A stretch of 64,000 bases of DNA from Amycolatopsis eburnea (GTDB taxonomy: Bacteria; Actinomycetota; Actinomycetes; Mycobacteriales; Pseudonocardiaceae), in NCBI RefSeq assembly GCF_003937945.1, contig NZ_RSEC01000063.1, positions 430,030-494,029 on the forward strand, written 5' to 3'. Within the stretch, counting starts at the first letter, position 1; every line of letters begins with the position of its first letter. A model generated the notes under the pieces. That model saw only the letters and a program-made list of their open reading frames with translations. It had not been told where the DNA came from and made no database searches. Below, piece by piece: positions 1-9,233 of the stretch. The translations under genes were made by a program, and so were the position numbers.

Positions 1-189
1 ACCGCCGACCAGCTGGAATGGGACGACTTCGAGTCGACGTCGAAGCTGGCCTGGCAGGAGTGGGTGCTGGCGAACCCGGCCGATCCGCGGGCCGCGGAGG
101 TGCGGGACTGGCTGGACGAGCGGCAGCGGCAGTACGTCCGCGACTACCGGGGCGTGCTGGGCCTGGCGTACCTGGTGCTCGGCCGCTGA
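1..189 (+). CDS. 3' end of an unrecognised protein (partial)
   Basis: The first frame is open from the window edge to a TGA at 187-189, giving 62 residues of an incomplete protein. The fragment is rich in Trp, Asp, Glu and Arg (for example LAWQEWVLANPADPR) and ends LAYLVLGR. It has no signal or membrane segment. I do not recognise a family. The start lies outside the window. Coding status is supported by an uninterrupted frame with G/C at most third positions and by the tight, tail-to-tail junction with the DUF1801 gene two bases downstream. Confidence 0.6.
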   Translation, partial: TADQLEWDDFESTSKLAWQEWVLANPADPRAAEVRDWLDERQRQYVRDYRGVLGLAYLVLGR

Positions 190-191
190 GG

Positions 192-593
192 TCAGGCTTG
201 CCCGTCGCGCTTGAGCTTGCGCCAGCCCCCGGCCCGGTTGTTGGCGATGATCTGCCGGAACATCGCGGTGAGCGCGGGCGCGTTGATCGGCTCGCCTTCG
301 CGGAAGGCGACCGTGCGGGCCGTCTTGTTGTCGTGCCCGGCGGTGATGATGCCTTCGGGGTCGGGCACGATGCCGCCGTCGTAGACGAAGACGTTGACGT
401 GGTCCTTCGCCGCCAGCAGGGCGCAGATGTTGCCCTCGAGCACGAAGTAGGGCTGCCGGGTGCGCTTGATGGTCTCGACGACCTCGGGGTCCGCGGCGTG
501 GACCAGCTCGCGGACCTCCCGGCAGATCGCCTGCTGCCACGCGGGCAGGGCGTCGATGTAGGCGTCTACGCGGGGCTCGACGGTGTAGGACAC
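192..593 (-). CDS. DUF1801 (YdhG-like) protein
   Basis: A 133-residue soluble protein of the DUF1801/YdhG family, small alpha-beta proteins of unclear biochemical role. Family-like features are the N-terminal helix (YIDALPAWQQAICREVRELV), the segment DPEVVETIKRTRQPYF around residues 35-50, a beta-rich middle and a C-terminal run GWRKLKRDG. It starts with ATG and is divergent from mobA across 28 bp, so the two promoters must overlap. It has no catalytic motif I can name. The family assignment is by overall pattern. Confidence 0.75.
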   Translation of the reverse strand: MSYTVEPRVDAYIDALPAWQQAICREVRELVHAADPEVVETIKRTRQPYFVLEGNICALLAAKDHVNVFVYDGGIVPDPEGIITAGHDNKTARTVAFREGEPINAPALTAMFRQIIANNRAGGWRKLKRDGQA

Positions 594-621
594 GCGTCAC
601 AGTATGGGCTAGATTCCCGGG

Positions 622-1167
622 ATGCGGTACGCGGGGATCGTGCTGGCCGGGGGATCGGCCCGCAGACTGTCCGGTGTGGACAAGCCGGCGCTTTCGGTGG
701 GCGGGAAGCCGTTGCTGACCCGCGCGATCCACGCCCTCTCCGGCGCCGGGCGCGTGGTCGCGGTCGGCCCGCGGCGGCCCGGCTTCGACGTCGTGTGGAC
801 CCGGGAACCGGTGCCCGGCACCGGGCCGGTCGCGGCACTGGCGGCCGGCCTCGCGTTCGTCCCGGACGACGTCGGGACGGTCGTCGTGCTGGCGGCCGAC
901 CTCCCGGGCGTCCGCCGGTCCACAGTGGACCGCCTGGTCGCGGCGGTCGGCGACGGCGACGGCGCGGTCCTGGTGGACGCCGGCGGGTCCCGGCAGTGGC
1001 TGCTGGGCGCGTGGCGGGTGGCGGCCCTGCGGGCGGCGTTGCCCGAGCAGGTGGAGAACGCGGCGCTGCGGCGGGTGCTGGGCGGGCTGAGCGTCACGGA
1101 GGTCCCGGCGGAACGGGGCGAATCGGACGATATCGACACGCCCGAAGATCTCGAGCGCCACCGCTGA
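622..1167 (+). CDS. mobA: molybdenum cofactor guanylyltransferase
   Basis: A 181-residue nucleotidyltransferase expected to transfer GMP from GTP to molybdopterin to form the guanine dinucleotide cofactor in the cytoplasm. The N-terminus carries the family signature LAGG-x3-R-x3-G-x-DKP (LAGGSARRLSGVDKPAL, residues 8-24). The metal-binding Asp is in LAADLPGV near residue 95, and DDIDTPEDL near the C-terminus matches the family's usual ending. The length is normal for actinobacterial MobA. It stands alone, with a 159-bp gap before the moxR operon. A related nucleotidyltransferase of slightly different specificity, such as a CofC- or MocA-like enzyme, cannot be excluded. Confidence 0.85.
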   Translation: MRYAGIVLAGGSARRLSGVDKPALSVGGKPLLTRAIHALSGAGRVVAVGPRRPGFDVVWTREPVPGTGPVAALAAGLAFVPDDVGTVVVLAADLPGVRRSTVDRLVAAVGDGDGAVLVDAGGSRQWLLGAWRVAALRAALPEQVENAALRRVLGGLSVTEVPAERGESDDIDTPEDLERHR

Positions 1168-1326
1168 GGGCAGCTTCACAGATGTCACACCGGGGAAGGT
1201 GTTGGCTACTCCCGGGGCAAGCCGTGCGTTCGCGTGCCGGATGAGACGAACGGCCGGGGGACGCAGTACGGTCGCACCGCGTGATCACCGTCGCGGGGGC
1301 GGCGCACGAACTTTCGAGGAGGCAGA

Positions 1327-2397
<1,071 letters not shown>

Positions 2398-2404
2398 CCC
2401 GGCG

Positions 2405-3349
2405 ATGGCGAAGAACGAGAAGGGCGAACGCCCTTCGTGGGCGCCGCCGATCCTGCGCGGCGACCGGATGGAGGCCGGGCTCCGCACCCTGGAGCTCGAC
2501 GTCCGCCGCCGGCTCGACGGGCTGCTGCAGGGCAACCACCTCGGCCTGGTGCCGGGGCCGGGCTCCGAGCCCGGGGAGGCCCGCCCGTACCAGCCCGGTG
2601 ACGACGTGCGCCGGATGGACTGGGCGGTCACCGCCCGCACCACGACCCCGCACATCCGCGAGACCGTGGCCGACCGCGAGCTGGAGACGTGGGTCGTGGC
2701 CGACCTGTCGGCGAGCCTCGACTTCGGCACGGCGCTGTGCGAAAAGCGCGACCTGGTGGTCTGCGCGGTCGCGGCGGTCGCCCACCTGACCGGGGGCGGC
2801 GGCAACCGGATCGGCGCGCTGGTCTCGACCGGCGCGGACACCACCCGCATCCCGGCGCGCGGCGGCCTCGCCCACGCGCGCGGGCTGGTGCGGAAGCTGG
2901 CCGAGACACCGCGCGCGGCCGAGGGCACCCGCGGCGACTTCGCTGCCGCTCTGGAGCAGCTGCGCCGTCCGCCGCGGCGGCGTGGCCTGGCCGTGGTGAT
3001 CTCCGACTTCCTGGGCGACACGTCCTGGGAGCGGCCGCTGCGGGCGCTGGGCGGGCGCCACGAACTGATCGCGATCGAAGTCCTCGACCCGCGCGACGTC
3101 GACCTGCCCGAGGTGGGCACCGTCGTGCTGGCCGACCCGGAGACAGGGAAACAGCGCGAAGTGCACGCTTCGGCCTTGCTGCGCAAGGAGTTCGGGGCCG
3201 CGGCCCACGCCCACCGGCAGAAGGTGGCGGCCGGCCTGCGCCGCGCGGGTGCGGCGCACCTGACGCTGCGCACGGACGCCGACTGGATCGCCGACATGGT
3301 GCGGTTCGTCGTCGCCCGCAAGCGGCGCTGGTCCGGGGGTGTGGCGTGA
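2405..3349 (+). CDS. DUF58 domain protein
   Basis: A 314-residue DUF58 protein. The family adopts a VWA-like fold and usually works with a MoxR ATPase; its molecular job is not settled. The hallmark is the YQPGDDVRRMDWAVTART segment around residues 64-81 (consensus Y-x2-GD-x2-R-x-(I/M)-DW). A second conserved stretch is LAVVISDFLGD near 197. I chose ATG 2405, seven bases after the moxR stop, rather than an upstream in-frame start inside moxR. The stop overlaps the next gene as GTGA, suggesting translational coupling. No membrane segment is evident. Confidence 0.9.
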   Translation: MAKNEKGERPSWAPPILRGDRMEAGLRTLELDVRRRLDGLLQGNHLGLVPGPGSEPGEARPYQPGDDVRRMDWAVTARTTTPHIRETVADRELETWVVADLSASLDFGTALCEKRDLVVCAVAAVAHLTGGGGNRIGALVSTGADTTRIPARGGLAHARGLVRKLAETPRAAEGTRGDFAAALEQLRRPPRRRGLAVVISDFLGDTSWERPLRALGGRHELIAIEVLDPRDVDLPEVGTVVLADPETGKQREVHASALLRKEFGAAAHAHRQKVAAGLRRAGAAHLTLRTDADWIADMVRFVVARKRRWSGGVA

Positions 3350-4326
3350 GTTTGACCGGATTCACCGCGCCGTGGTGGTTCCTGCTGCTGATCGCCGTGG
3401 CGGCGGTCGCCGTCGGGTACGTGCTCGCCCAGCGGGCGCGGCGGAAGCGGACCATGCGGTTCGCGAACCTCGACCTGCTGGAGCGGGTCGCGCCGAAGAG
3501 CCAGGGCTGGGTCCGGCACGTGCCGGCGGTGCTGATCGTGCTGTCGCTGCTGCTGCTCACCGTGGCGCTGGCGGGGCCGACCGCCGAGCAGAAGGTGCCG
3601 CGCAACCGGGCCACCGTGATGCTGGTGATCGACGTGTCGCTGTCGATGGAGGCCACCGACGTCGCCCCGACGCGGCTGAAGGCGGCGCAGGACGCGGCGA
3701 CCCAGTTCGCGCAGAACATGACGCCGGGCATCAACCTCGGCCTGATCTCGTTCGCGGGCACGGCGACGGTGCTGGTCAACCCGACCACGGACCGCAACGG
3801 CGTGATCAAGGCGATCGAGAACCTGAAGCTGGCGCAGTCGACGGCGACCGGTGAGGGCATCTTCGCGGCCCTGCAGTCGGTGGAGAGCTTCTCCACCGTC
3901 GTGGGCGGCGCCGACGGACCGCCACCCGCCCGGATCGTGCTGATGTCGGACGGCAAGCAGACGGTGCCGGAGGACCTGTACGCGGCGCGCGGCGGCTACA
4001 CGGCGGCGCAGGCGGCGAAGCAGGCCGGCGTCCCGATCTCGTCGATCTCCTTCGGCACCACGCACGGCTCGGTCGACATCGACGGCAAGGCCCAGCCGGT
4101 GAGCGTGGACGACGAGTCGCTGCGCGAGATCGCGCGCCTCTCGGGCGGCGACTTCTACAAGGCGGCCAGCGCCGAGGAGCTGAAGAAGGTCTACGCGGAC
4201 CTCGGCGAGCAGATCGGCTACGAGATCAAGGACGCCGACGCGAGCAAGCCGTGGGTGGTCGTGGGCACGCTGATCCTGATGATCGGCGCGGCGGCCAGCC
4301 TGTTCGTCGGGCAGAGACTCCCGTGA
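3346..4326 (+). CDS. membrane-anchored VWA domain protein
   Basis: A 326-residue protein with two N-terminal membrane segments (about residues 8-27 and 56-77), an extracytoplasmic von Willebrand A domain and one C-terminal membrane segment (about 302-323). The metal-ion-dependent adhesion site is visible as D96-V-S98-L-S100, with VLMSDGKQT as a later conserved strand. This is the BatA/BatB-like layout seen in mycobacterial Rv1481. The GTG start overlaps the DUF58 stop. The likely role is an envelope factor activated by the MoxR ATPase; that is inference from gene order. It ends two bases from the convergent membrane-protein gene. Confidence 0.9.
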   Translation: MSLTGFTAPWWFLLLIAVAAVAVGYVLAQRARRKRTMRFANLDLLERVAPKSQGWVRHVPAVLIVLSLLLLTVALAGPTAEQKVPRNRATVMLVIDVSLSMEATDVAPTRLKAAQDAATQFAQNMTPGINLGLISFAGTATVLVNPTTDRNGVIKAIENLKLAQSTATGEGIFAALQSVESFSTVVGGADGPPPARIVLMSDGKQTVPEDLYAARGGYTAAQAAKQAGVPISSISFGTTHGSVDIDGKAQPVSVDDESLREIARLSGGDFYKAASAEELKKVYADLGEQIGYEIKDADASKPWVVVGTLILMIGAAASLFVGQRLP

Positions 4327-4327
4327 C

Positions 4328-4837
4328 TCAGGCTCGGCGGACGCCGTAGAGGCTTCCGCCGAGCAGGGTCACCCCGGAGAGGACGCCGCTGACGAAGGGA
4401 ACCCACGCCGCGGCGCTCCCGAGCAGGGCGAGACCGACGACGCCGAGCACGGTCAGCACCGCGCCGACCACCAGGATCGACCGGGTCTTCCACGCCCAGG
4501 CCAGCGCGACGAAGTGCAGCCCGACGATCGTGGCGATCCAGGCGACGTTGGCCTCCACCGGCGCTTCCAGCAGGGTCAGCACGAAGAACCCGGCGACCAG
4601 CAGCACGACCTCGCCGATGACGATGACCCGGTAGCTCGGCCCGAACACCGGCCGCCCCTCGAGCGTCGGCCGCCCGCCCGCGCGCAGACCGAGGACCACC
4701 ACGGCCGCGAGCGCGAGCACGGCGAGGGCACGCAGCACCCAGCCGAGCGCGGCGGGCAGCGGGGGACCGGAGTTGACCAGGACGAACACGGCGCCGAACG
4801 CGGCGCCGATGAGCGCCCCCAGGAACTGCTGTCGCAT
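4328..4837 (-). CDS. polytopic membrane protein of unknown function
   Basis: A 169-residue, strongly hydrophobic protein with about six predicted membrane segments (roughly residues 5-25, 30-50, 67-88, 97-112, 117-137 and 142-162) separated by short loops. The loop at about 51-66 is the most polar (GGRPTLEGRPVFGPS). I see no catalytic motif and do not recognise a named family. It is transcribed towards the moxR-VWA operon and ends one base after it. The GC-rich third positions and clean membrane pattern make it a real gene. Confidence 0.75.
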   Translation of the reverse strand: MRQQFLGALIGAAFGAVFVLVNSGPPLPAALGWVLRALAVLALAAVVVLGLRAGGRPTLEGRPVFGPSYRVIVIGEVVLLVAGFFVLTLLEAPVEANVAWIATIVGLHFVALAWAWKTRSILVVGAVLTVLGVVGLALLGSAAAWVPFVSGVLSGVTLLGGSLYGVRRA

Positions 4838-4927
4838 CCGGCGAACCTACCGGACGTCGATCATGACGGTTCGCGGTCACCGTAACGCCCGCGTGGATGG
4901 AGGAGACTGTTCCCAGGTACGGCGAAC

Positions 4928-7336
4928 GTGAGGAGCCGGGGGTTGGCGGTCGGGGAGCAGGGGCGGAAGGCGCCGGCGCGGCGGGTGTTCCTCAGCCACA
5001 CCAGCGAGCTTGCGGAGTGGCCGAGGCCGCGGTCGTTCGTGGCGGCGGCGAAGGACGCGGTGGCCGCGGCGGGGGATGCGGTGGTGGACATGTCCGCGTT
5101 CACCGCGCGGGACGTGTCACCTGAGCAGCTCGACCGGGAGATGCTGGCCGAGGCCGACATCTACGTCCTGATCGCGGGTTTCCGGTACGGCACGCCGGTG
5201 CGGGGCCGCCCGGAGGTCTCGTACTGCGAGCAGGAATTCGAGATCGCCACCGCCAGCGGCATGCCGCGTCTGGTGTTCGTGCTGGCCGAGGACACCGAAG
5301 GGCCACCGGCGCTGATCCGGGACCTGGAGCACGGGGCCAAACAGGAAGCGTTCCGCAAACGGCTCCCCGACAGCGGTCTCGCCATCACGATGGTGTCCTC
5401 GCCCGGCGAACTGGCGACCAAGCTGGAGCGGGCGCTGAATCGGGTCCCTCGGTCCCTGGCGGAGCCGAAGCTCGCCGGCCGGATTTCGAACATTCCCGCT
5501 CGCATGGCCACCTTCACCGGCCGTGACGAGCTGCTGGCCGGGCTGCGGGCGGCGTTGTGTTCGGGGCAGCCGGCGGTGGTGCAGGCGCTCAACGGAATGG
5601 GCGGGGTCGGCAAGACCACCACCGCGATCGAGTACGCTCATCGGCACGCCGAGGACTACGACGTGGCCTGGTGGATTCCCGCCGAAGACCCCGCTCTCGT
5701 CACCAGCCACCTGGTCGATCTCGCCAAAGCCCTGGATCTGGCGACCGAGAAGGACTCTCCCGCGGTCGTGCTGGCTCGGTTGCGCGGGGCGTTGCAGTCG
5801 CGCGGGCGGTGGCTGGTCGTGTTCGACAACGCCGAAGACCCCGCCGCCCTGCGCCCGCTGCTGTTCGCCGGGGACGGGCACGTGATCATCACTTCGCGGA
5901 ACCCTGACTGGGAGGACCTCGGTGCCGCGTTGCCGGTGCGGGAATTCACCCGCCCCGAGTCGGTGCAGCTGCTGCGAACTCGCTGTGACCGCCTTACCGA
6001 GTCTGATGCCGACCGCATCGCCGACGCCCTGGGCGACTTGCCCCTGGCCGTCAATCAGGCGGCGCGCCTGTTGGCCACAAGCAGCCTGACCGCCGAGGGC
6101 TACCTCGAGCTGCTCGTCGGGCGCATCCACGAACTGATGGGCCGCCACGAGAAGGGCAGCAGCTACCCCGTCTCGCTGGCCGCAGCGTGGACGGTGTCGT
6201 TCGACCAGCTCGCCCGCGAGAATCCCGCCGCGTTGAACATCCTCACCCTGGTGGCGTGGCTGGCCCCCGAACCGGTGCCGCTCACCCTGCTCACCCACCA
6301 TCAGGGCGACGCCGGGGCCACGGCGCGGGACCCGCTGGCCTTCGCCGACGTCACGGCCGCGCTGCGCAGCCGGGGGATGGCCGAGGTGACCACCACGACC
6401 ATCCAGCTCCACCGGGTCCCTGCCGCGTTGCTGCGGGCCCGCACTCGCGACGACGTCGTCACCGAGGACGACCCGGACTCGACGTGGCCAGTTGCTGCGG
6501 TCCGCCTGCTCTACGCAGGGCAGGCCGACGATCCCTGGGTCAACCCGCCGAGCTGGCCGCGCTGGCACGAGCTACTCCCACACCTGCTGTTCGTCTGCGA
6601 CCCCCACCGCGCATGGCAGCCGGCCGCGAGAGAAGTCGCCTACCTGCTCGACCGCGCCGCGTCCTATCTCCAGACCCGTGGTGACCCCCGCGCCGCACTG
6701 CCACTGTTTCAGCGAGCCTATGCCCTTCACCGGGATCGTCTCGGCCAGGACGACCCCAGCACTCTGACCTCCGCCAGCAACCTCGCCGCCGACCTCAGCT
6801 CGCTGGGCGAGTACCAGCGGGCCCGGGAGCTGAACGAAGACACCCTTGCCCGCCGCCGACGCGTCCTCGGCAATGACCACCCCAACACCCTCGACTCCGC
6901 CAACAACCTCGCCGTCGGCTTCAGCTCGCTGGGCGAGTACCAGCGGGCCCGGGAGCTGGACGAAGACACCCTCACCCGCCGTAGACGTGTCCTTGGTGAC
7001 GATCACCCCGACACACTCAGCTCCGCCAACAACCTCGCCGTCGACCTCAGCTCGCTGGGCGAGTACCAGCGGGCCCGGGAGCTGGACGAAGACACCCTCA
7101 CCCGCCGTAGACGTGTCCTTGGTGACGATCACCCCAACACCCTCACCTCCGCCAACAACCTCGCCGTCGACCTCAGCTCGCTGGGCGAGTACCAGCGGGC
7201 CCGGGAGCTGGACGAAGACACCCTCACCCGCCGTAGACGTGTCCTCGGCAACGATCACCCCGACACCCTCACCTCCGTCAACAACCTCGCCGCCGACCTC
7301 AGCAACCTGGGCGAGCACCCGGAGTCCGCGAGCTGA
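4928..7336 (+). CDS. STAND ATPase: DUF4062, NB-ARC and TPR repeats, frameshifted at the end
   Basis: An 802-residue STAND-class signalling ATPase. The N-terminus (about residues 19-110) is a DUF4062 domain with RRVFLSHTSELAEWPR and YVLIAGFRYG. An NB-ARC core follows with P-loop MGGVGKT near 225, Walker B WLVVFDNAED near 295 and IITSRNPDW near 320. Residues from about 590 form kinesin-light-chain-type TPRs, the last five being 42-residue units encoded by 126-bp DNA repeats. Such proteins sense ligands or phage components or act as regulators; the trigger here is unknown. The GTG start is uncertain, with alternatives downstream. The frame ends at 7336 inside the last repeat; a lost base near 7320-7333 removes about 17 residues that would otherwise end at a TAG at 7384. 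Confidence 0.82.
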   Translation: MRSRGLAVGEQGRKAPARRVFLSHTSELAEWPRPRSFVAAAKDAVAAAGDAVVDMSAFTARDVSPEQLDREMLAEADIYVLIAGFRYGTPVRGRPEVSYCEQEFEIATASGMPRLVFVLAEDTEGPPALIRDLEHGAKQEAFRKRLPDSGLAITMVSSPGELATKLERALNRVPRSLAEPKLAGRISNIPARMATFTGRDELLAGLRAALCSGQPAVVQALNGMGGVGKTTTAIEYAHRHAEDYDVAWWIPAEDPALVTSHLVDLAKALDLATEKDSPAVVLARLRGALQSRGRWLVVFDNAEDPAALRPLLFAGDGHVIITSRNPDWEDLGAALPVREFTRPESVQLLRTRCDRLTESDADRIADALGDLPLAVNQAARLLATSSLTAEGYLELLVGRIHELMGRHEKGSSYPVSLAAAWTVSFDQLARENPAALNILTLVAWLAPEPVPLTLLTHHQGDAGATARDPLAFADVTAALRSRGMAEVTTTTIQLHRVPAALLRARTRDDVVTEDDPDSTWPVAAVRLLYAGQADDPWVNPPSWPRWHELLPHLLFVCDPHRAWQPAAREVAYLLDRAASYLQTRGDPRAALPLFQRAYALHRDRLGQDDPSTLTSASNLAADLSSLGEYQRARELNEDTLARRRRVLGNDHPNTLDSANNLAVGFSSLGEYQRARELDEDTLTRRRRVLGDDHPDTLSSANNLAVDLSSLGEYQRARELDEDTLTRRRRVLGDDHPNTLTSANNLAVDLSSLGEYQRARELDEDTLTRRRRVLGNDHPDTLTSVNNLAADLSNLGEHPESAS

Positions 7337-7386
7337 GCGAAGACATCCTCGCCCGTCGCAAGCGCGTCCTCGGCAACGACGACTAG
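6749..7386 (+). repeat. 126-bp tandem repeat array encoding five TPR units
   Basis: Five head-to-tail units start at 6749, 6875, 7001, 7127 and 7253. Each encodes a 42-residue TPR pair with the core SLGEYQRARELDEDTL. The word CTGGGCGAGTACCAGCGGG recurs at exact 126-bp intervals (6803, 6929, 7055, 7181). Units two to four are almost identical at DNA level, indicating recent duplication or gene conversion. The fifth unit is diverged and one base short, which causes the early stop of the host gene. Confidence 0.9.
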
Positions 7387-7847
7387 TGAGTACCCGCGAA
7401 GCCGTTCTGCCGCCAGGCTTCGTAGACGGTGATCGCCGCGGTATTGGCCAGGTTCAGCGACCGGCTGGTCGGCAGCATCGGCAGCCGCACGCGGTCGGTC
7501 ACCTCGGGGGCTTCCTGCACGTTGGCGGGCAACCCGACCGACTCCGGCCCGAACATCAGCACGTCACCCGGTCCATACGCGACCTCGGTGTACAGCCGGG
7601 TCGCCGACGCGCTGAACGCGTACACCTTTGCCGGCAGCAGCGCTTCCCAAGCGGCGGACAGGGAAGCGTGGACGTGCACCCGCGCGAGGTCGTGGTAGTC
7701 GAGCCCGGCGCGGCGCAACTGCTTGTCCTCCAACGTGAAGCCCAGTGGCTCGACCAGGTGGAGTTCGCAGCCGGTGTTGGCGGCCAGGCGGATCGCGTTG
7801 CCGGTGTTCGGCGGGATTTCGGGGTGGTAGAAGAGAACGCGGAACAC
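7383..7847 (-). CDS. trmL: tRNA (cytidine/uridine-34 2'-O)-methyltransferase
   Basis: A 154-residue SPOUT methyltransferase that 2'-O-methylates the wobble base of certain leucine tRNAs using S-adenosylmethionine. The knot motifs are visible: EIPPNTGNAIRLAANTG at residues 10-26, LMFGPESVGLP near 96 and SLNLANTAAI near 129. The length is typical for a TrmL without extra domains. It is the last gene of a leftward run, 3 bp after the thioesterase gene. Its stop overlaps the ancestral stop of the STAND gene on the other strand (7383-7386). Confidence 0.93.
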   Translation of the reverse strand: MFRVLFYHPEIPPNTGNAIRLAANTGCELHLVEPLGFTLEDKQLRRAGLDYHDLARVHVHASLSAAWEALLPAKVYAFSASATRLYTEVAYGPGDVLMFGPESVGLPANVQEAPEVTDRVRLPMLPTSRSLNLANTAAITVYEAWRQNGFAGTH

Positions 7848-7850
7848 GGC

Positions 7851-8273
7851 TCAGCCTTCCAGGAGTGCCGCGTAGACCTTGCGGACCGCCTCCGGTGGGG
7901 CCGCCGGGCGCAGCGTCGCCGGGTCGATGAAGACGTAGCGGACGGTCGCGGTCTGGATGAGCGTCTCGCCGCGGTGGATCTCGAAGTCGAAGATCAGCGA
8001 CGTCGTGCCGAGGTGGTTCAGGTACTGGGAAACGACGAGCTCTTCGTCGTAGCCCGCCGGTGCGCGGAACTTCAGGTTCGCCTCCGCGACCACGACGTCG
8101 GTGCGGTGGGCGAGGAACTCGTCGTGCGAACCGAACAGCGCCTTCTCCGCCTCGAACGCGCACATGTCCACATAGGCCAGGTAGTGGGCGTTGAAGACGA
8201 TGCCCTGGCCGTCGCACTCGTGGTAGCGCACGCGCAGCGGCATCTCGACGATCGGTCGGCGGGGTTCGGTCAC
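7851..8273 (-). CDS. hotdog-fold acyl-CoA thioesterase (YbgC/4-hydroxybenzoyl-CoA type)
   Basis: A 140-residue single hotdog-domain protein. The motif YHECDGQGIVFNAHYLAYVD at residues 15-34 fits the YbgC/4-hydroxybenzoyl-CoA thioesterase family, in which an Asp in this loop is catalytic. The rest matches the family, with LGTTSLIFDFEIHRG near 85-99 and a C-terminal helix. It probably hydrolyses short or aromatic acyl-CoA; the exact substrate cannot be told. It sits 15 bp after the TAXI lipoprotein gene and 3 bp before trmL. A functional link with the transporter genes upstream is possible but unproven. Confidence 0.88.
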   Translation of the reverse strand: MTEPRRPIVEMPLRVRYHECDGQGIVFNAHYLAYVDMCAFEAEKALFGSHDEFLAHRTDVVVAEANLKFRAPAGYDEELVVSQYLNHLGTTSLIFDFEIHRGETLIQTATVRYVFIDPATLRPAAPPEAVRKVYAALLEG

Positions 8274-8288
8274 CAGCCCAATCTACGG

Positions 8289-9233
8289 TCAGCCGTGCAG
8301 CGCGCGGTAAGCGGCCGCCGCGCCCGGCTGCAGGGGGACCGGCTGGGTGCCGATCAGCGTGCGGACGTCGAGGAACTGGGTCCCGACGGCTTCGGCGGGC
8401 ACCAGCGCGGTGGCCCGTTCGACGAGCAGCCGGACCACCGCCGCGGCGACGTCGGCGGGCAGCGCGGGGGAGCACACCAGGAGGTTCGCGACCCCGATCG
8501 TGGCCGGCGCGCCGACCCCGCGGTACGCGCCGTCGGGCACTTGGACCTGGTCGTACACCGGGCCGTACGCGGCGCGCAGCGCGGGCACCACCGAATCCAG
8601 GGGCAGCAGCGAGATCGGGGTGGTGCGGGTGAGCTCGGCGAGCTTGGGCGTCGGGACGCCGCCGGACCACAGCATGGCGTCGATCCGGCGGCCGGCCAGC
8701 GCGCGGACGGCGTCGTCGAACGGCAGGTGCCGGGCGTCGACCGCGACCCCGGCCTTCGCGAACAGGCGCTCGCCGAGCTGGGCGGCGCCGGACCCGCCCG
8801 CGCCGAGCGACACCGGGCGGCCGGCGAGGTCGGCCAGGCGGCGCACCGGCCCGTCCGCGCGCACCACCAGCTGCAGGTAGTTCTCGTAGACCCGGCCGAG
8901 CGCGAGCAGCGGCACCTTCGCGTCGAAGGGCGGCGCGCCGTTCAACGCCGTCTGGGCGACGTCGGTGAGGACCAGGCCGAGGTCGGCCTGGCCGCGGTGG
9001 ACGAGGCCGACGTTCGCGACGCTGGCCTCGGTCGGCAGGGCGGTGGCGTGCAGCAGCGGTTCCGCGCGGCTGAGCTCGGCCGCGAGCAGTTCGGCGAAGG
9101 CGAGGTAGAAGCCGCCGCGTTCGCCGGCCGCGATGGTGACCGTCCGCTCAGGGCCGTGGTAGCCGGACGTCGAACACCCGGCCAGCGCGAGCCCGAGGCC
9201 GCCGAGCAGGGCGGTGCGCCGCGTGGTGGTCAT
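8289..9233 (-). CDS. TAXI-family solute-binding lipoprotein
   Basis: A 314-residue periplasmic-type binding protein of the TAXI family (TRAP-associated extracytoplasmic immunogenic). The N-terminus has a twin-Arg-containing leader and a lipobox ending ALAGC with Cys20, so it should be a surface lipoprotein. Family features are IAAGERGGFYLAFAELLA near residue 34 and SLGAGGSGAAQLGERLF near 137. No TRAP membrane subunits are nearby. Its start overlaps the histidine-kinase stop by 4 bp, so it is translationally coupled to a sensor. That suggests a co-sensor role rather than transport, similar in concept to binding proteins paired with TctE-type kinases. The ligand is unknown. Confidence 0.87.
   Translation of the reverse strand: MTTTRRTALLGGLGLALAGCSTSGYHGPERTVTIAAGERGGFYLAFAELLAAELSRAEPLLHATALPTEASVANVGLVHRGQADLGLVLTDVAQTALNGAPPFDAKVPLLALGRVYENYLQLVVRADGPVRRLADLAGRPVSLGAGGSGAAQLGERLFAKAGVAVDARHLPFDDAVRALAGRRIDAMLWSGGVPTPKLAELTRTTPISLLPLDSVVPALRAAYGPVYDQVQVPDGAYRGVGAPATIGVANLLVCSPALPADVAAAVVRLLVERATALVPAEAVGTQFLDVRTLIGTQPVPLQPGAAAAYRALHG

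Noticed and set aside
6749..7386. CRISPR-like direct repeats
   Set aside because: The units are 126 bp without unique spacers and translate to TPRs in frame.
8289..9233. A TRAP transporter system
   Set aside because: Only the TAXI binding protein is present; no DctQ/DctM-type membrane subunits are found near it.
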